This document shows positions 10,246 through 19,769 of a DNA stretch of 64,000 nucleotides, in pieces. The notes below the pieces were generated by a model. It was not told the origin of the DNA and did no database searches. It saw nothing but the letters and a program-made list of their open reading frames with translations. The position numbers were made by a program, and so were the translations under genes. The first letter of the stretch is position 1; the number at the start of each line of letters is the position of its first letter. The DNA is from Schistocerca nitens (Eukaryota; Arthropoda; Insecta; Orthoptera; Acrididae): NCBI RefSeq assembly GCF_023898315.1, contig NC_064616.1, positions 531,669,102-531,733,101 on the forward strand. The letters run 5' to 3'.

Positions 10246-11376
10246 CAGGGTGAAAAGTATTTAAACCGACAAACTCTGGGAGGTTGTAGGGGACATCAAA
10301 ACAAATATTTTTCCCTAATGTCATTTTTTCCTCTGAGGATTATTTAAACCGGTGGAGGCCGTATTACGCTCGTCAGTTGTTAGACGCCGTATTACGACCT
10401 TCAGTTGTTAGAGGGTGTATTACTGTCTCTGTTTACTAATGGAGCGATACACCTGGAGTGAGTACACTGATATGGTTGGTGCGTACTACGTAGTGCACCA
10501 CAACGGACGAGCTGCACAGCGGGTTTATCAACAACAATATCCTAATCGCCGTATCCAGCATCATACGACCTTTAGCTGATTACCTGGACAGGGACGCCGT
10601 CGCACGGTAAGAACGCTGCAATTTGAGGAAGCTGTCCTGCAGCATGTGGAGCGGGATGCTTCAATCAGAGCGTTTCTTCGTTAATGTGTGGGTCGGTGTT
10701 GTTGGGGACTGTTTAATTGGGCCGTATCTGCTACCTAGGCCATTAAATGGCAGGCACTATTACAATTTTCTCGCCAGAGCATTGCCAGAATTGCTGGAAG
10801 ACTTCCCGCTCCCTACAAGACAACGGATGTGGTTCCAACATGACGGGGCGCCGGCACATTTCGGTCGTCGTGTGCGTCGATTCCTGGACCGACGGTTCCC
10901 AGAAACGTGGATTGGCAGAGGTGGTCCTGTACCATGGCCTGCTCGATCCCCAGATATGTCCCCTCTGGACTTTTCTGTGTGTGGCTAGATGCGCAACCCT
11001 GTTTACGCAACTCCTGTTGCATCAGAAGAGGATCTGGTTGCCTGCATAGTGTCAGCAAGAGGAACAATTCAGGATACTCCTGGGGTTTTTGCCCGTGTCA
11101 GACAGAAACTGATCCAACGGTGTAAACTTTGTTTACGTGTCAATGGAGGCATTTTTGAAAGTCTAATGTAACTGAAATTGGGTGTGATAATGTGTTGTCT
11201 CTTGGTCATACAAAATTGGAAAAGTATTTGTTGGTTTATTTAATTTGCAACCAGAGAAATCTTCCTCTACCGGTTTAAATATTCCTCATAGGAAAAAATG
11301 ATATTAGGGAAAAATATTTGTTTTGATGTCCCCAACAACCTCCCAGAATTTGTCGGTTTAAATACTTTTCACCCTG
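10246..11376 (+). mobile_element. DD41D-type Tc1/mariner element with ~113-bp inverted termini, internally deleted
   Basis: Bounded by TA at 10244-10245 and 11377-11378. The termini start CAGGGTGAAAAGTATTTAAA, and the inverted repeats match with few differences for about 113 bp, ending at ACCGGTGGAGG / inverse CCTCTACCGGT. Just inside the left repeat (10359-10420) is a short tandem repeat of GTATTACG...CAGTTGTTAGA units. At 1,131 bp it is shorter than the related 1,881-bp element at 37777, so it is a deletion derivative. It is inserted into the Tc1 element. Confidence 0.88.
10439..11170 (+). pseudogene. DD41D-type transposase (DUF4817 N-terminus), deleted
   Basis: ATG at 10439 opens MERYTWSEYTDMVGAYYVVH, a DUF4817-like helix-turn-helix start, followed by AAQRVYQQQYPNRRIQHHTTF. 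A stop (10571-10579 region) and a deletion remove the middle, including the first catalytic Asp. From about 10684 the frame VNVWVGVVGD leads to FQHDGAPAHF (second Asp), then WPARSPDMSPLDFSVCG with the third Asp. I count 41 residues between those two Asp residues, the spacing used to define the DD41D (rosa-type) group. A tail with EEDLVACIVSARGTIQDTPG in another frame ends near 11170. Confidence 0.78.
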
Positions 11377-11926
11377 TATAAAATTCACCGCTAGTGCTGC
11401 CACATGCTGTCTGTGAGGGGTTATTGAACGTTGACGTCGAACATACGCGGTGGTCACGTTAATGTGACTGGACCGTGTATTTTCTTGAAAAAATATTCCT
11501 CCAGAATCAGTCGGATCTTGCGTAGTTCTCATATATTTTCACATATTGCGCAGCAGCGATTGTTTCACTCTTTTGTGGGATGGTAACGATGTTACTACGT
11601 CATAACCTCGATTGAAGAGCTGCCCTACTGCTTCAACGTAATCTGATGACATTATAGAATCTGTTTCTTGTGCACACTTTTTTGGGTTTGCAAAATGTTT
11701 TCGCACTTCATTTGTTGCTTCATCTGGAATACAAACATGGCTACCACCGCCTAAAACTGTGTAATTTTTAGTGTATAATCTTCCTTTGCATATAGTCTTA
11801 TGAAGTTTACACAACGCCACGAAATTCATCTTCTTTGTTGGTATAGTTACCTATATACTGATGCCCGTTGTAAATCAATAAAAGCCTCCTTTAGGTAATC
11901 TCGGTGATCTTTATCTCCACAACAAA

Positions 11927-12123
11927 ATGGTTCAAATGGCTCTGAGCACTATGGGACTCAACTGCTGAGGTCATTAGTCCCCTAGAACTTAGAACTACGT
12001 AAACCTAACTAACCTAAGGACATCACACACATCCATGCCCGAGGCAGGATTCGAACCTGCGACCGTAGCGGTTTCGCGGATCCAGACTGTAGCGCCTAGA
12101 ACCGCACGGCCACCCCGGCCGGC
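11927..12123 (-). mobile_element. tRNA-derived SINE (long-variable-arm head)
   Basis: Full-length reverse copy: body GGTTCAAATGGCTCTGAGCA, inverse B box GGATTCGAACCTGC, variable arm GACCGTAGCGGT, head ending CCGGCCGG. No clear flanking duplication seen, so the ends are approximate. Confidence 0.85.
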
Positions 12124-12124
12124 C

Positions 12125-12427
12125 CTATTCTGTACAAATGTCATTCCATACAAGTGTCACAAACTCAATGAGGTCAGCCTGTGAATATGCGCAGGCGCAC
12201 AGGACACAAGTCCATTCACATGGGCAAGAAACTGAAAAGTATCCTGTGTTAAACACAGCCTAAATTTTTCTAGAATTGCTTGACATTTTCGAGACTCGTA
12301 ATTTTCATGCTGCTTTATCCTCCGAACGTTAGCTGAAATGGGAAGCAAAGCAGACAGCCTACGGATCCCATGACTGGCTTTCGCTGATGACCTGACCTTA
12401 CTGGAAAATGACTAGCTATAGACTCCA
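12125..12427. other. Unassigned sequence between SINE and mariner
   Basis: Possibly more upstream MULE sequence or its flank. No motif recognised. Confidence 0.35.
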
Positions 12428-13143
12428 AGCACTGCATTCAAATGAACCCGGTCACTAGTGTAAAGTAACCGTAACAATTTTATTAATTAAAAAATGTAAT
12501 TATACACAGTGCACATAATCAACAATAGTCGCCAAAAATGTTGGCACATTTATCCCATTGCGACACTAGCCGGTCGATTCCATCCTTGAAGAAGCTAGTA
12601 GGCTGCTGTCGGATCCAGGCCTGGACCCAGTCACACACTTCGTCGACCGTTGCGAATCAATGTCCGCGAATAGCTTGTTTTAGCTAAAGCAAACTTTAGC
12701 TTCAGCAAGACTAAAGCATTCATTTCCGCAACCATTTCCGGTGTGATGACACGATGAGCCTGTCCAGGACGAGCATCGTCTTCCATTGACTCAAGGAATA
12801 GTTTGCGCCATTCCACAACACTTGAACGACTCAGACTGTACTCACCGTGCACAGTCTTCAACCGTCGATACATTTCACGGCCTCCAACTCCCTCCGCCGC
12901 CAAAAATCGAATCACTCCTCGTTGTTCCTGCTTACCCGCCTGCATGTTCGGTAGTGGACTATAACTTATGTGACCACCTTCCCTTCGGCGTGGAACCACA
13001 CTGGCGCTATACAACATCAAACGGTGCGCACGCCATGTCTCCTTATCAATAGATGGCGTCACCATACCCGCAGTAACGTGGTGCCACCTTACGTGTAAGG
13101 GAAAGGTAGACGCACTGACCAGGTTTCATTTGAATGAACCTCA
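12428..13143 (-). mobile_element. Internally deleted mariner element
   Basis: The inverted termini share ATTCAAATGAA-CC-GGTCA (left near 12436-12454, right inverse near 13117-13135). The right end, in inverse, starts TGAGGTTCATTCAAATGAAA after TA at 13144-13145. At about 0.7 kb it is roughly half a normal mariner. Left-most bases are degraded. Confidence 0.7.
12515..13040 (-). pseudogene. mariner transposase, N- and C-terminal ends only
   Basis: From about 12945 downward the minus strand reads QEQRGVIRFLAAEGVGGREM and then LSRSSVVEWRKLFLESMEDD, the paired-like helix-turn-helix of mariner/SETMAR-type transposases, followed by ITPEMVAEMNALV. The frame then jumps to the protein's last block, ATVDEVCDWVQAWIRQQPT and FFKDGIDRLVSQWDKCANIF, near 12540-12655. 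The catalytic core is absent, so this is a non-autonomous derivative. Confidence 0.78.
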
Positions 13144-13149
13144 TAATAG

Positions 13150-14040
13150 CAGAGAAAACAGGTCTATTGACCAACATCGGAAAGACCGAATTCCTTAACA
13201 ATATTAAAGATGTCCCTAGGACGACGAATTTCAGGACTACCAAGCATATCTGTAGAGCCCAAACTGTAAAGTAACTTGGGTAGTGAAACTCAGATGATCA
13301 CATTCAAACATTAGCTATCAAACAAAGGAAAATCGAATTAGATAGGGCATACTATGCTTGCAGATAACTCCACGCCTCGAAACATCTATAGATGATTATT
13401 AAACTAAGACAATATAACACAGTAGTTTGACCATCAGAGCACCCACCCTAACCAAGATCCCAATAAGAGTCCTGGAAGTACAAGAAAGGAAATTCCTGCA
13501 AAGATAGTGAGACCAAGGATCTTACCAGATGCCAAAAGGTGGTACAAACCTAATCGCGAACTCTACCAACACCTTGTCAATGCCGTCAGAAGAATATGAC
13601 TAGCTTTCTGTGGCCACATGAGGAAGTGGATCCCCATAGGTTGTCGTATAATATCTTCAAAGTAGCCAACAAGGGTAAAGCCACCACATCCCTGTGGATC
13701 AAGCAAATACAGGAAGACGTTACAGGACTTCATATTAGGCAAGACATAATAGCTGACAGCGGTGACTACCATTTAACCAATGAAACCAGACCCTTCCAAA
13801 TATCTCTTCCAGAAGTTAACCACAACGAGATCAGGAAATGGTCTGAGAAACCCAAGGTAATGTCCAGCAGGAAAATGAAGGAATACTGTGCTAACAGAAA
13901 AGCTGAAGGTAATAGCAGGAAAACAGGTACTAAACTTCACCAAGAACAGTGGAATTAGCAGACAACAACAGCACAGCATAAAAACACACGGTCCAAGGCT
14001 GTGGCAGGTGGCTCGAATACGTTAAAAAGATATATAAATG
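13150..14040 (+). pseudogene. LINE 3' relic (RT C-terminus)
   Basis: Near 13560-13730, ELYQHLVNAVRR followed by AFCGHM and PHRLSYNIFKVANKGK resembles the RT C-terminal region of RTE/Jockey-like LINEs (..KRRLAFYGHI.RM...RLT..IF). The later frame at 13596-13958 (KATTSLWIKQIQEDVTGLHI, then a basic tail) continues it. Multiple stops are present. Clade is uncertain. Confidence 0.5.
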
Positions 14041-14044
14041 CTTT

Positions 14045-15580
14045 TACTAACTTTTTTTGTGGTTAGGGGTCAAGAGGTCCCCTTTGAATCCACGAATGAA
14101 ATACCTGGCGGGGAAACCTCTGGGCCAATGTTCATCTGTTCGGAAGGGATAGAAGGAAACCTCAGTGACACTGAAAATTCGAGTCGATCCTGAAGGCGTG
14201 CATGATTGTCCTAATGGTGCCCGCTTGCGTTAAGTAGAAGATTCGGTCTCAAATCGCGGCCTGACACAGATTTTTATTTGCCGTGCCTATTTGATCCTAA
14301 TACGGTTACCTCCATGAGCCTCGAACCACCCCTTCTGGACCGTTTTTGCGCTCACCATATCTATCGTATTCGTCTATCTTCTTGAGTTTTGTTATTTTGA
14401 AATGAAGTATGATGAAGTCCTCTTGGTCACAAGTATGATGTCGGTTGCAACATAAATATCCTTCTCAGTAAATAGCTGAAAATAATTTTCTGTAGCAGTT
14501 AGATGCTATGTTTGTATAATCTTCTCACATAATTGATTTCATCGTTACTGTTGAAAAACATTTGATGGATAATTGTAAATAAAATGGTTTCTCTATCTTT
14601 CTTATTTGTATGTTAACGTGTTAATGAGGCAGTTAAAGTAAAAAACGTAAGTGTGTAAAGCAAGTTTACACACTTAGAAAGAGAGAAATAAAGATCAATT
14701 CCCGATTGAGCTGAATCTTCCTTTTCTGGTCAAATAGTTACAGCACAATTAAAACACAATGAAATGCAGTTATTTAAGAAAATGAAGAAAACTTCTCTCT
14801 TGAGGTGAAACGTTATGCCTCAGGGAATAAATGCTCTTGTCGTTTTGTCTCACAGTTACAGCGGGATTACATACAAATGCATCCTCACTCATTCTTTATG
14901 CTAAATGTTAAGGTTCTTGAAGACATCGAGACAACAAGGAAGTAAATGGTTACAGTAGTATGTACAAGGATACCACGCCTCTGCATAGTTAGAAAATATC
15001 TCTTTATATTTTATTGTCTTCCACAAGTCGTCTTCCTGTGTTGCGATTATCTATTTGAATTTCGAGAACTCTCGTATGTCCACACTCGTTACATAATGGA
15101 CAAACTAACCAGATAACCACACTGTGTTTTTGGACAGGGAACCGCTTTGCATCTGGCCATAGCAAATATTCTATATACATATGTGCTGTATCTTCAGTCG
15201 TGATATGATAGCAAGTATTCGTTGCAGCCATCGCCATAGTTCTTTGACTGAGGTACACGATGTCAGTGGTAATAAGCCAGATTAAGGATCCAAAGTACTC
15301 GTGTTCAATCTCTGGTTAGAGCGAAGAATTTTATGTGTCACTTATCACTTATTTCATCTCCGGAAATGTATGCTAATATGAAAAATACCAAGTTATACCG
15401 TGTGTGTGAGCCCACATTAAACAGTGCGTCCACCAATTTGCTGGGTAAGTCAGTTCAGAGATCGGAAGAAGGCAACGGCATTCCGCCTCCAACAGGAACA
15501 AGCCCAGTTAAGCTCTGTGGTCTTCAGATCAACTTTAAGCTGGATGACAGCTTACTTTTCACCTGGGTAATACCAATGAT
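14045..15580. other. Unassigned intronic DNA
   Basis: Two short open stretches (15004-15258 minus and 15333-15584 plus) have no recognised family. The piece GAAGGCAACGGCATTCCGCC near 15468-15488 resembles sequence I associate with RTE-type LINE untranslated ends, a weak impression only. Confidence 0.4.
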
Positions 15581-15585
15581 ATAAG

Positions 15586-15850
15586 GGGCGATCAAAAAGT
15601 TCCCATTTGAGGGCGTTGCTGCAGCGTATATGCAACGCAGCGCGACTCCGATGGGGGTATACAAGCACCGACATGTAGGCAAGGGATTTGTGTGGCATTC
15701 GTGTCTTTCCGACGTGCGAGCCGTAAATGCGGAAAAGAGAACAATGGTGACGTTATCGTTACAGCGCGGAAACCGCGTGCAGAATTGCGGTTTGGGGGCG
15801 CTTGTTGCTGGGTTCCTATTTGACCTAGGGACATAGGGTAAAAAGTTTTT
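15586..15850. repeat. Possible mariner/MITE terminus
   Basis: ATAAGGGGCGATCAAAAAGT at 15582 looks like a mariner-type inverted terminus, and GGGTAAAAAGTTTTTGG near 15837 is a candidate inner piece. No matching opposite end or coding found. Confidence 0.3.
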
Positions 15851-16039
15851 GGTTTAGCCAAGACCAGTGGCCATTTGTATAACCATTCGAACATCTGTCT
15901 TACTGTAGCTATGTTGCAGTATATTAAGCAATGTTTGAACGACGAACCGGAGCTGGCGCCCAGACAAATTGTGCAAATTGAATAATTCGATTTGTAAAAT
16001 GTTTTAAATTGGCTGAAATTAATACTCGGCAAATGACAC

Positions 16040-16860
16040 CATTTGTTTGTGGACCGTTCGGATTTTACGGGCAGGAACAGGCACCGTTAAATAACCCTGG
16101 GCAGGAGCGACACTGATGGCTCAAGTTTGGTCCACCGGTGTATCGGACTTTGGTCTGAGGTAAGTTTTAACCGTTGGAAAAAATCTTGTTTCGTTTGGAT
16201 TTTACGTGCAAAAAACTTGTTTTTCGGGGTGGTTTTTGAATCCCACGACTCCTGTGTACTGTAAACTCGTACGAATTGGTACAAACTTTGACTGAAGGTA
16301 GATAAATGGATGAAGCCGAAAAGAATTTTTTTTTTATCGAATACTCTTTTATCTTTTCTCGAGATACGTAGGTTTAAAATCGAGCTAAATGCAACACGTA
16401 AAATTCGTTCTTATCTGAACTGAATGCGCGGAAATGGTTTAAAGTCAATCAAATAAATAAAGAACGCATTCTTACAATGAAGCTCAAAACTAGCTTTCAA
16501 AAATCTAGCTTCATTCGGATTTTGTGTGCAAAAAATACATTTTTGTGAGGTGTTTTACGCGAGCCACTTCTGTCTTTCAGAAGTATACGAATCGGTTCAA
16601 ATTTTGTAAAACGGTAGACAAGTACACGTAATTAAAGGTTGAGCTGTTGTTTTGTGAAAGCTTTATCCGTTGCCAGTATATACCGGTCTGAAGTTGCTCA
16701 TAAAATCCGGTTTTACTTGAACAGCAATTTCTGGGACCGTTTAAAGTAATACAGATGACAATAAAAGTATATTCTTACGGTAATTTTAGAAGCGTTTGCA
16801 AAAATTTTTCATCATTCGGGTTTAACGTGTGAAAAACCACACGTTTTCACGTGAAAGTGT
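16040..16860. repeat. Ancient diverged tandem repeat, unit about 300-320 bp
   Basis: A recurring landmark is CGTTTGGATTTTACGTGCAA (about 16193), CATTCGGATTTTGTGTGCAA (about 16513) and CATTCGGGTTTAACGTGTGA (about 16813). A possible fourth is CGTTCGGATTTTACGGGCAG near 16045. Flanking pieces recur in the same order: TACGAATTGGTACAAACTTT / TACGAATCGGTTCAAATTTT, AAGGTAGATAAAT / ACGGTAGACAAGT, and ATTCTTACAATGAAGCTC / ATTCTTACGGTAATTTTAG. Divergence is high, so the array is old. No coding in either strand. It could be a relic of minisatellite-bearing TE ends. Confidence 0.6.
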
Positions 16861-17605
16861 GTTTCGTAAAAATACATTGCATCTTAAGCGCTGTATTTGG
16901 ATATAATTAAAACTGCTTATTACAGCTGATAATCGTCTCGTTGCTTATACATGAAAGATTTTATGCTCCAGTGCCTTAAAAACATCGAAAAATCTTTGGA
17001 CGTGCAAAACAATGCATGTACCAAACCAGAATTATGTTCAGCCCTCTACAAAATAATATTCTATTTCATCGAGAATTTAAATTTTAATCGATGACCATCA
17101 GAAAAGTAAACTAACGCGAAAACTACTATAAAATAATTGACAGAAAAAAGAACATCTTCTTTCGAACCAGTAGAAAATGTTTTCCTGCGTTTTCTTCAAA
17201 AACCACTGTGATGTCTTGCAGAAAATTTATTTTTGGACAAAACAAGCTTAAATTCGTCAATTTTTGTACAGGTTTGAGAAGTTGATAGTATTCTGTCGTG
17301 CATACATTGTTTCACAGTTGTTCTGCGTATTTCAGCGAATCGTGTCCATATTTACTTCGGATTAATGGTTATAACATTTCACTCCAAAAGTATTCACGTG
17401 AGTTTTTTCTAGTGGTGGTTTCTTAATTTTCAGTTTTTATTATTGCATACTTTAAATAAACAATTACGAGAATTTTAAGATAAGAAATAACAACAGCATG
17501 AATGCTTTTCAAGAGTGTTTGTTGCGTGAATCGTTCAGCTTGCGATATAGTAAGCTTTTAAATAAGTTTATTTGTGTAATATGGTCGTTTCGTAAGTTTA
17601 TCTCC
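16860..17605. other. Unassigned AT-rich intronic DNA
   Basis: Nothing recognisable. It may contain further decayed units of the preceding repeat. Confidence 0.4.
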
Positions 17606-17618
17606 GTAATATAAACTA

Positions 17619-17832
17619 AAATGGTTCAAATGGCTCTGAGCACTATGGGACTTAACATCTATGGTCATCAGTCCCCTAGAACTTAGAACTACTTAAACCT
17701 AACTAACCTAAGGACACCACACAACACCCAGTCATCACGAGGCAGAGAAAATCCCTGACCCCGCCGGGAATCGAACCCGGGAACCCGGGCGTGGGAAGCG
17801 AGAACGCTACCGCACGACCACGAGCTGCGGAC
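17619..17832 (-). mobile_element. Chimeric SINE: same body, different (Gly-like) tRNA head
   Basis: Flanked by 11-bp repeats AATATAAACTA (17608-17618 and 17833-17843). The body (GGTTCAAATGGCTCTGAGCA through CCTAACTAACCTAAGGACA) is that of the other SINEs. The head differs: on the minus strand it reads GTCCGCAGCTCGTGGTCGTG, TTCTCGCTTCCCACGC and GGGTTCGATTCCCGGCGGGG, a class I tRNA-like sequence with CCC at the anticodon position and a perfect B box. The junction lies near 17715-17740. Confidence 0.85.
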
Positions 17833-17844
17833 AATATAAACTAT

Positions 17845-19095
17845 TTAGATACATTGTTATGATGAACTTCGCACAGTATTATTTTCCATATGTTTGCGAA
17901 TAGAGTCTCATGCGTATATAAATAAAATGTGTGTAACTATAAAACAAAAAATATAATAAAAAGCAATGTAAAGTTAAACGAAATTCAAAAATATGAAACA
18001 CAATAACCGAGTAATAAAAATAATGAAAATAAAATATTTGAAAAAAAGGACATATTACCTTGACGTGGTGGTGAGGCTTGTGTGCTCTGGGGACATGGTA
18101 AGCTTTGCTGAACAGGTTCAACCATATCACGCAGGTAATAGTAGAGGAGCCAGACAAATTATGCCCAACTCAAGCAACGTGGTTCGAAAGACAATAAAAA
18201 AAAAACTTATTCCTGATTAGTCGTCGCCCGAGTCAGCAATAACCTACATCGGTTGCCAAGCTATAAGCTATGGCGGTCTAATGTGAATATTACGGTAGAG
18301 TAGGAAATGAGAACCAGAATGAAAAATACTCCTATCATAGTGCAAGGGAACTAGCTTCTCGATTTATCTGGCAGTTTCAAAGGCATTTAAATCGAAATAT
18401 TTGACCTACTCACGCTTTTTTACGAGTTATCCCAACTCCCGCAACGCAGTGAGCTCTCTTAGCTGCAAGGTGTTGGCACACCTGCATCTTGCAATTTATG
18501 GGCTGAAGTCTCCGATCCTGTGCCTACAACCTTCAAGGCTCGCCAGTCATAGTAAACAACATATAATGTCATATGGCTGAAGAGCATACATGTAATAGCT
18601 AAAAAATGTTTTTCTCTGGAGGGATAAAGTTTCTGTGGGTGGACGCCAAAACAATTTTTGGATTTATGGGGGGGAGATTGTTTTTTTTTTTTCCTCAAAG
18701 GGGCCATTTCTCTCCCAAACCCACCTCCCATTACATGTCTGGTGAGGGGTCCAAGAATAAATAGACACAAATTTGTGTGCGTCTAGAGAGTAGGATGCAT
18801 CTACAATAGGAAGTATCTGAGAGTGGAGGTGAACCTGTAATAGAAAGTATCCCAGAGTGAGGAAGCATGCATGCCAAACTTTAATGACACATTGTGTCAT
18901 GTTGCACGACATGACAAGTGCCATGTTGGATGACATGATGGCACGTGTCGCATTATACGAATGACGTTATGTATCATATTACTTTACTTGACACCGTGCA
19001 TTAAATTACATGACAAGGGTACTAATACTGCCAAGTGAAAGCGCGAATACGTCAAGATGTTGTGATTTAAATGTCTTTGAAGCTGCCAGATTAGT
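17845..19095. other. Unassigned intronic DNA
   Basis: The stretch 18055-18235 (CCTTGACGTGGTGGTGAGGC onward) looks like part of an unassigned repeat. At 18895-19000 there is a cluster of ACATGAC/GTCATGT-like short inverted repeats. No gene seen. Confidence 0.35.
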
Positions 19096-19099
19096 CGAA

Positions 19100-19765
19100 A
19101 AGGTAGTTCTGTTCTTTTACATTCTTAAATCTGCCCAGGATGTGTTCGCCTTTTTTGTGCTATGATAGGAGCATTTTTCATTCTGGATACCATATGCGTC
19201 CAAACAGGGTCAACGTGCTGTTGTTCTTTTCTTGGCTGCCGAAGGAAGAATATCTGTTGACATTCATCGGAGAATGAAGAATGTGTATGGGGCAGCATGT
19301 TTGTTGAAAACCACCGTTCTGGAAAGGTGCGCCAAGTTCTTTGCTGGTCGCGATTCGACAAGAAGTCGGTCGATCTGGGAGGCCAGCAGAAGTTAAAGAC
19401 ATTTCAAGTGGGAGACATTCGAGCAATTCGACAAGACGTCGGTCGATCTGGGAGGCTAGCAGAAGTTAAAGACAAAGTGGGAGACATTCGAGCACCCACC
19501 CTATAGTCCTGATCTCGTCCCATGCGATTATCACTCCTTCGGTCACTTAAAAAAGGCCTTGAAGGTCGACGATTCCTGTCGGACGAGAATGTGCTGCAAG
19601 CAGTTATTCACGCAGAAGGGAACGGCGTTTTACCAAACGAGTATCTTCAGCCTGGTGCATCGGTGGGACGGTTGCCTCCATGCTCACGATTGTCCCTGAT
19701 TGGTGGATCTATTCTGGACTGTACAGCCTTCGAACGAAAATTTTTCTATGGCCCCTAATAATAAC
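19100..19765 (+). pseudogene. mariner-type transposase relic
   Basis: Near 19290-19380, FVENHRSGKVRQVLCWSR and SVDLGG resemble the mariner HTH/linker. Near 19495-19610, HPPYSPDLVPCDYHSF followed by LKKGLEGRRFLSDENVLQAV is the block with the third catalytic Asp (DYH). The intervening core is missing. Two direct copies of a 73-bp segment (19353-19425 and 19426-19494) lie at the deletion junction. Frame is broken. Confidence 0.65.
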
Positions 19766-19769
19766 AACA

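Larger units (their letters stand above)
9236..11477 (-). mobile_element. Tc1-like element, interrupted by a DD41D-type element
   Basis: The left end (TA at 9234-9235) reads CACTGTACAGTCACAGTAAG followed by GTGACCACC. The right end, inverted, reads CACGGTCCAGTCACATTAAC followed by GTGACCACC, with TA at 11478-11479. Without the 1.13-kb insert the element is about 1.1 kb. The transposase relic is on the minus strand. It is inserted into the MULE relic. Confidence 0.82.
8160..11870 (-). pseudogene. MULE (Mutator-like) transposase relic with FLYWCH finger, split by later insertions
   Basis: Reading the minus strand from 11830, ICKGRLYTKN followed by GSHVCIPD matches the C/C...H/H half of a FLYWCH zinc finger, then a linker up to 11480. 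After a 2.2-kb Tc1 insertion the MULE domain resumes near 9235. It reads ETILMFDSKRG, FFVDGTLKNSS (catalytic Asp block), FIVHTSLTNS, YALLPNKIGE, DFEIAIVH and, beyond a retroposon at 8686-8883, the GCNYHFNQYLWKEV block with the CxxH-type motif. C-terminal pieces run to about 8160. A SINE at 11927 lies at its upstream edge. Frameshifts occur throughout. It is the oldest layer of this nest. Confidence 0.75.

Noticed and set aside
15004-15258. 84-residue minus-strand frame with several Cys (VCPLCNEC)
   Set aside because: The CxxC pattern is suggestive of a zinc ribbon but there is no supporting context, homolog or splice signal that I can recognise.
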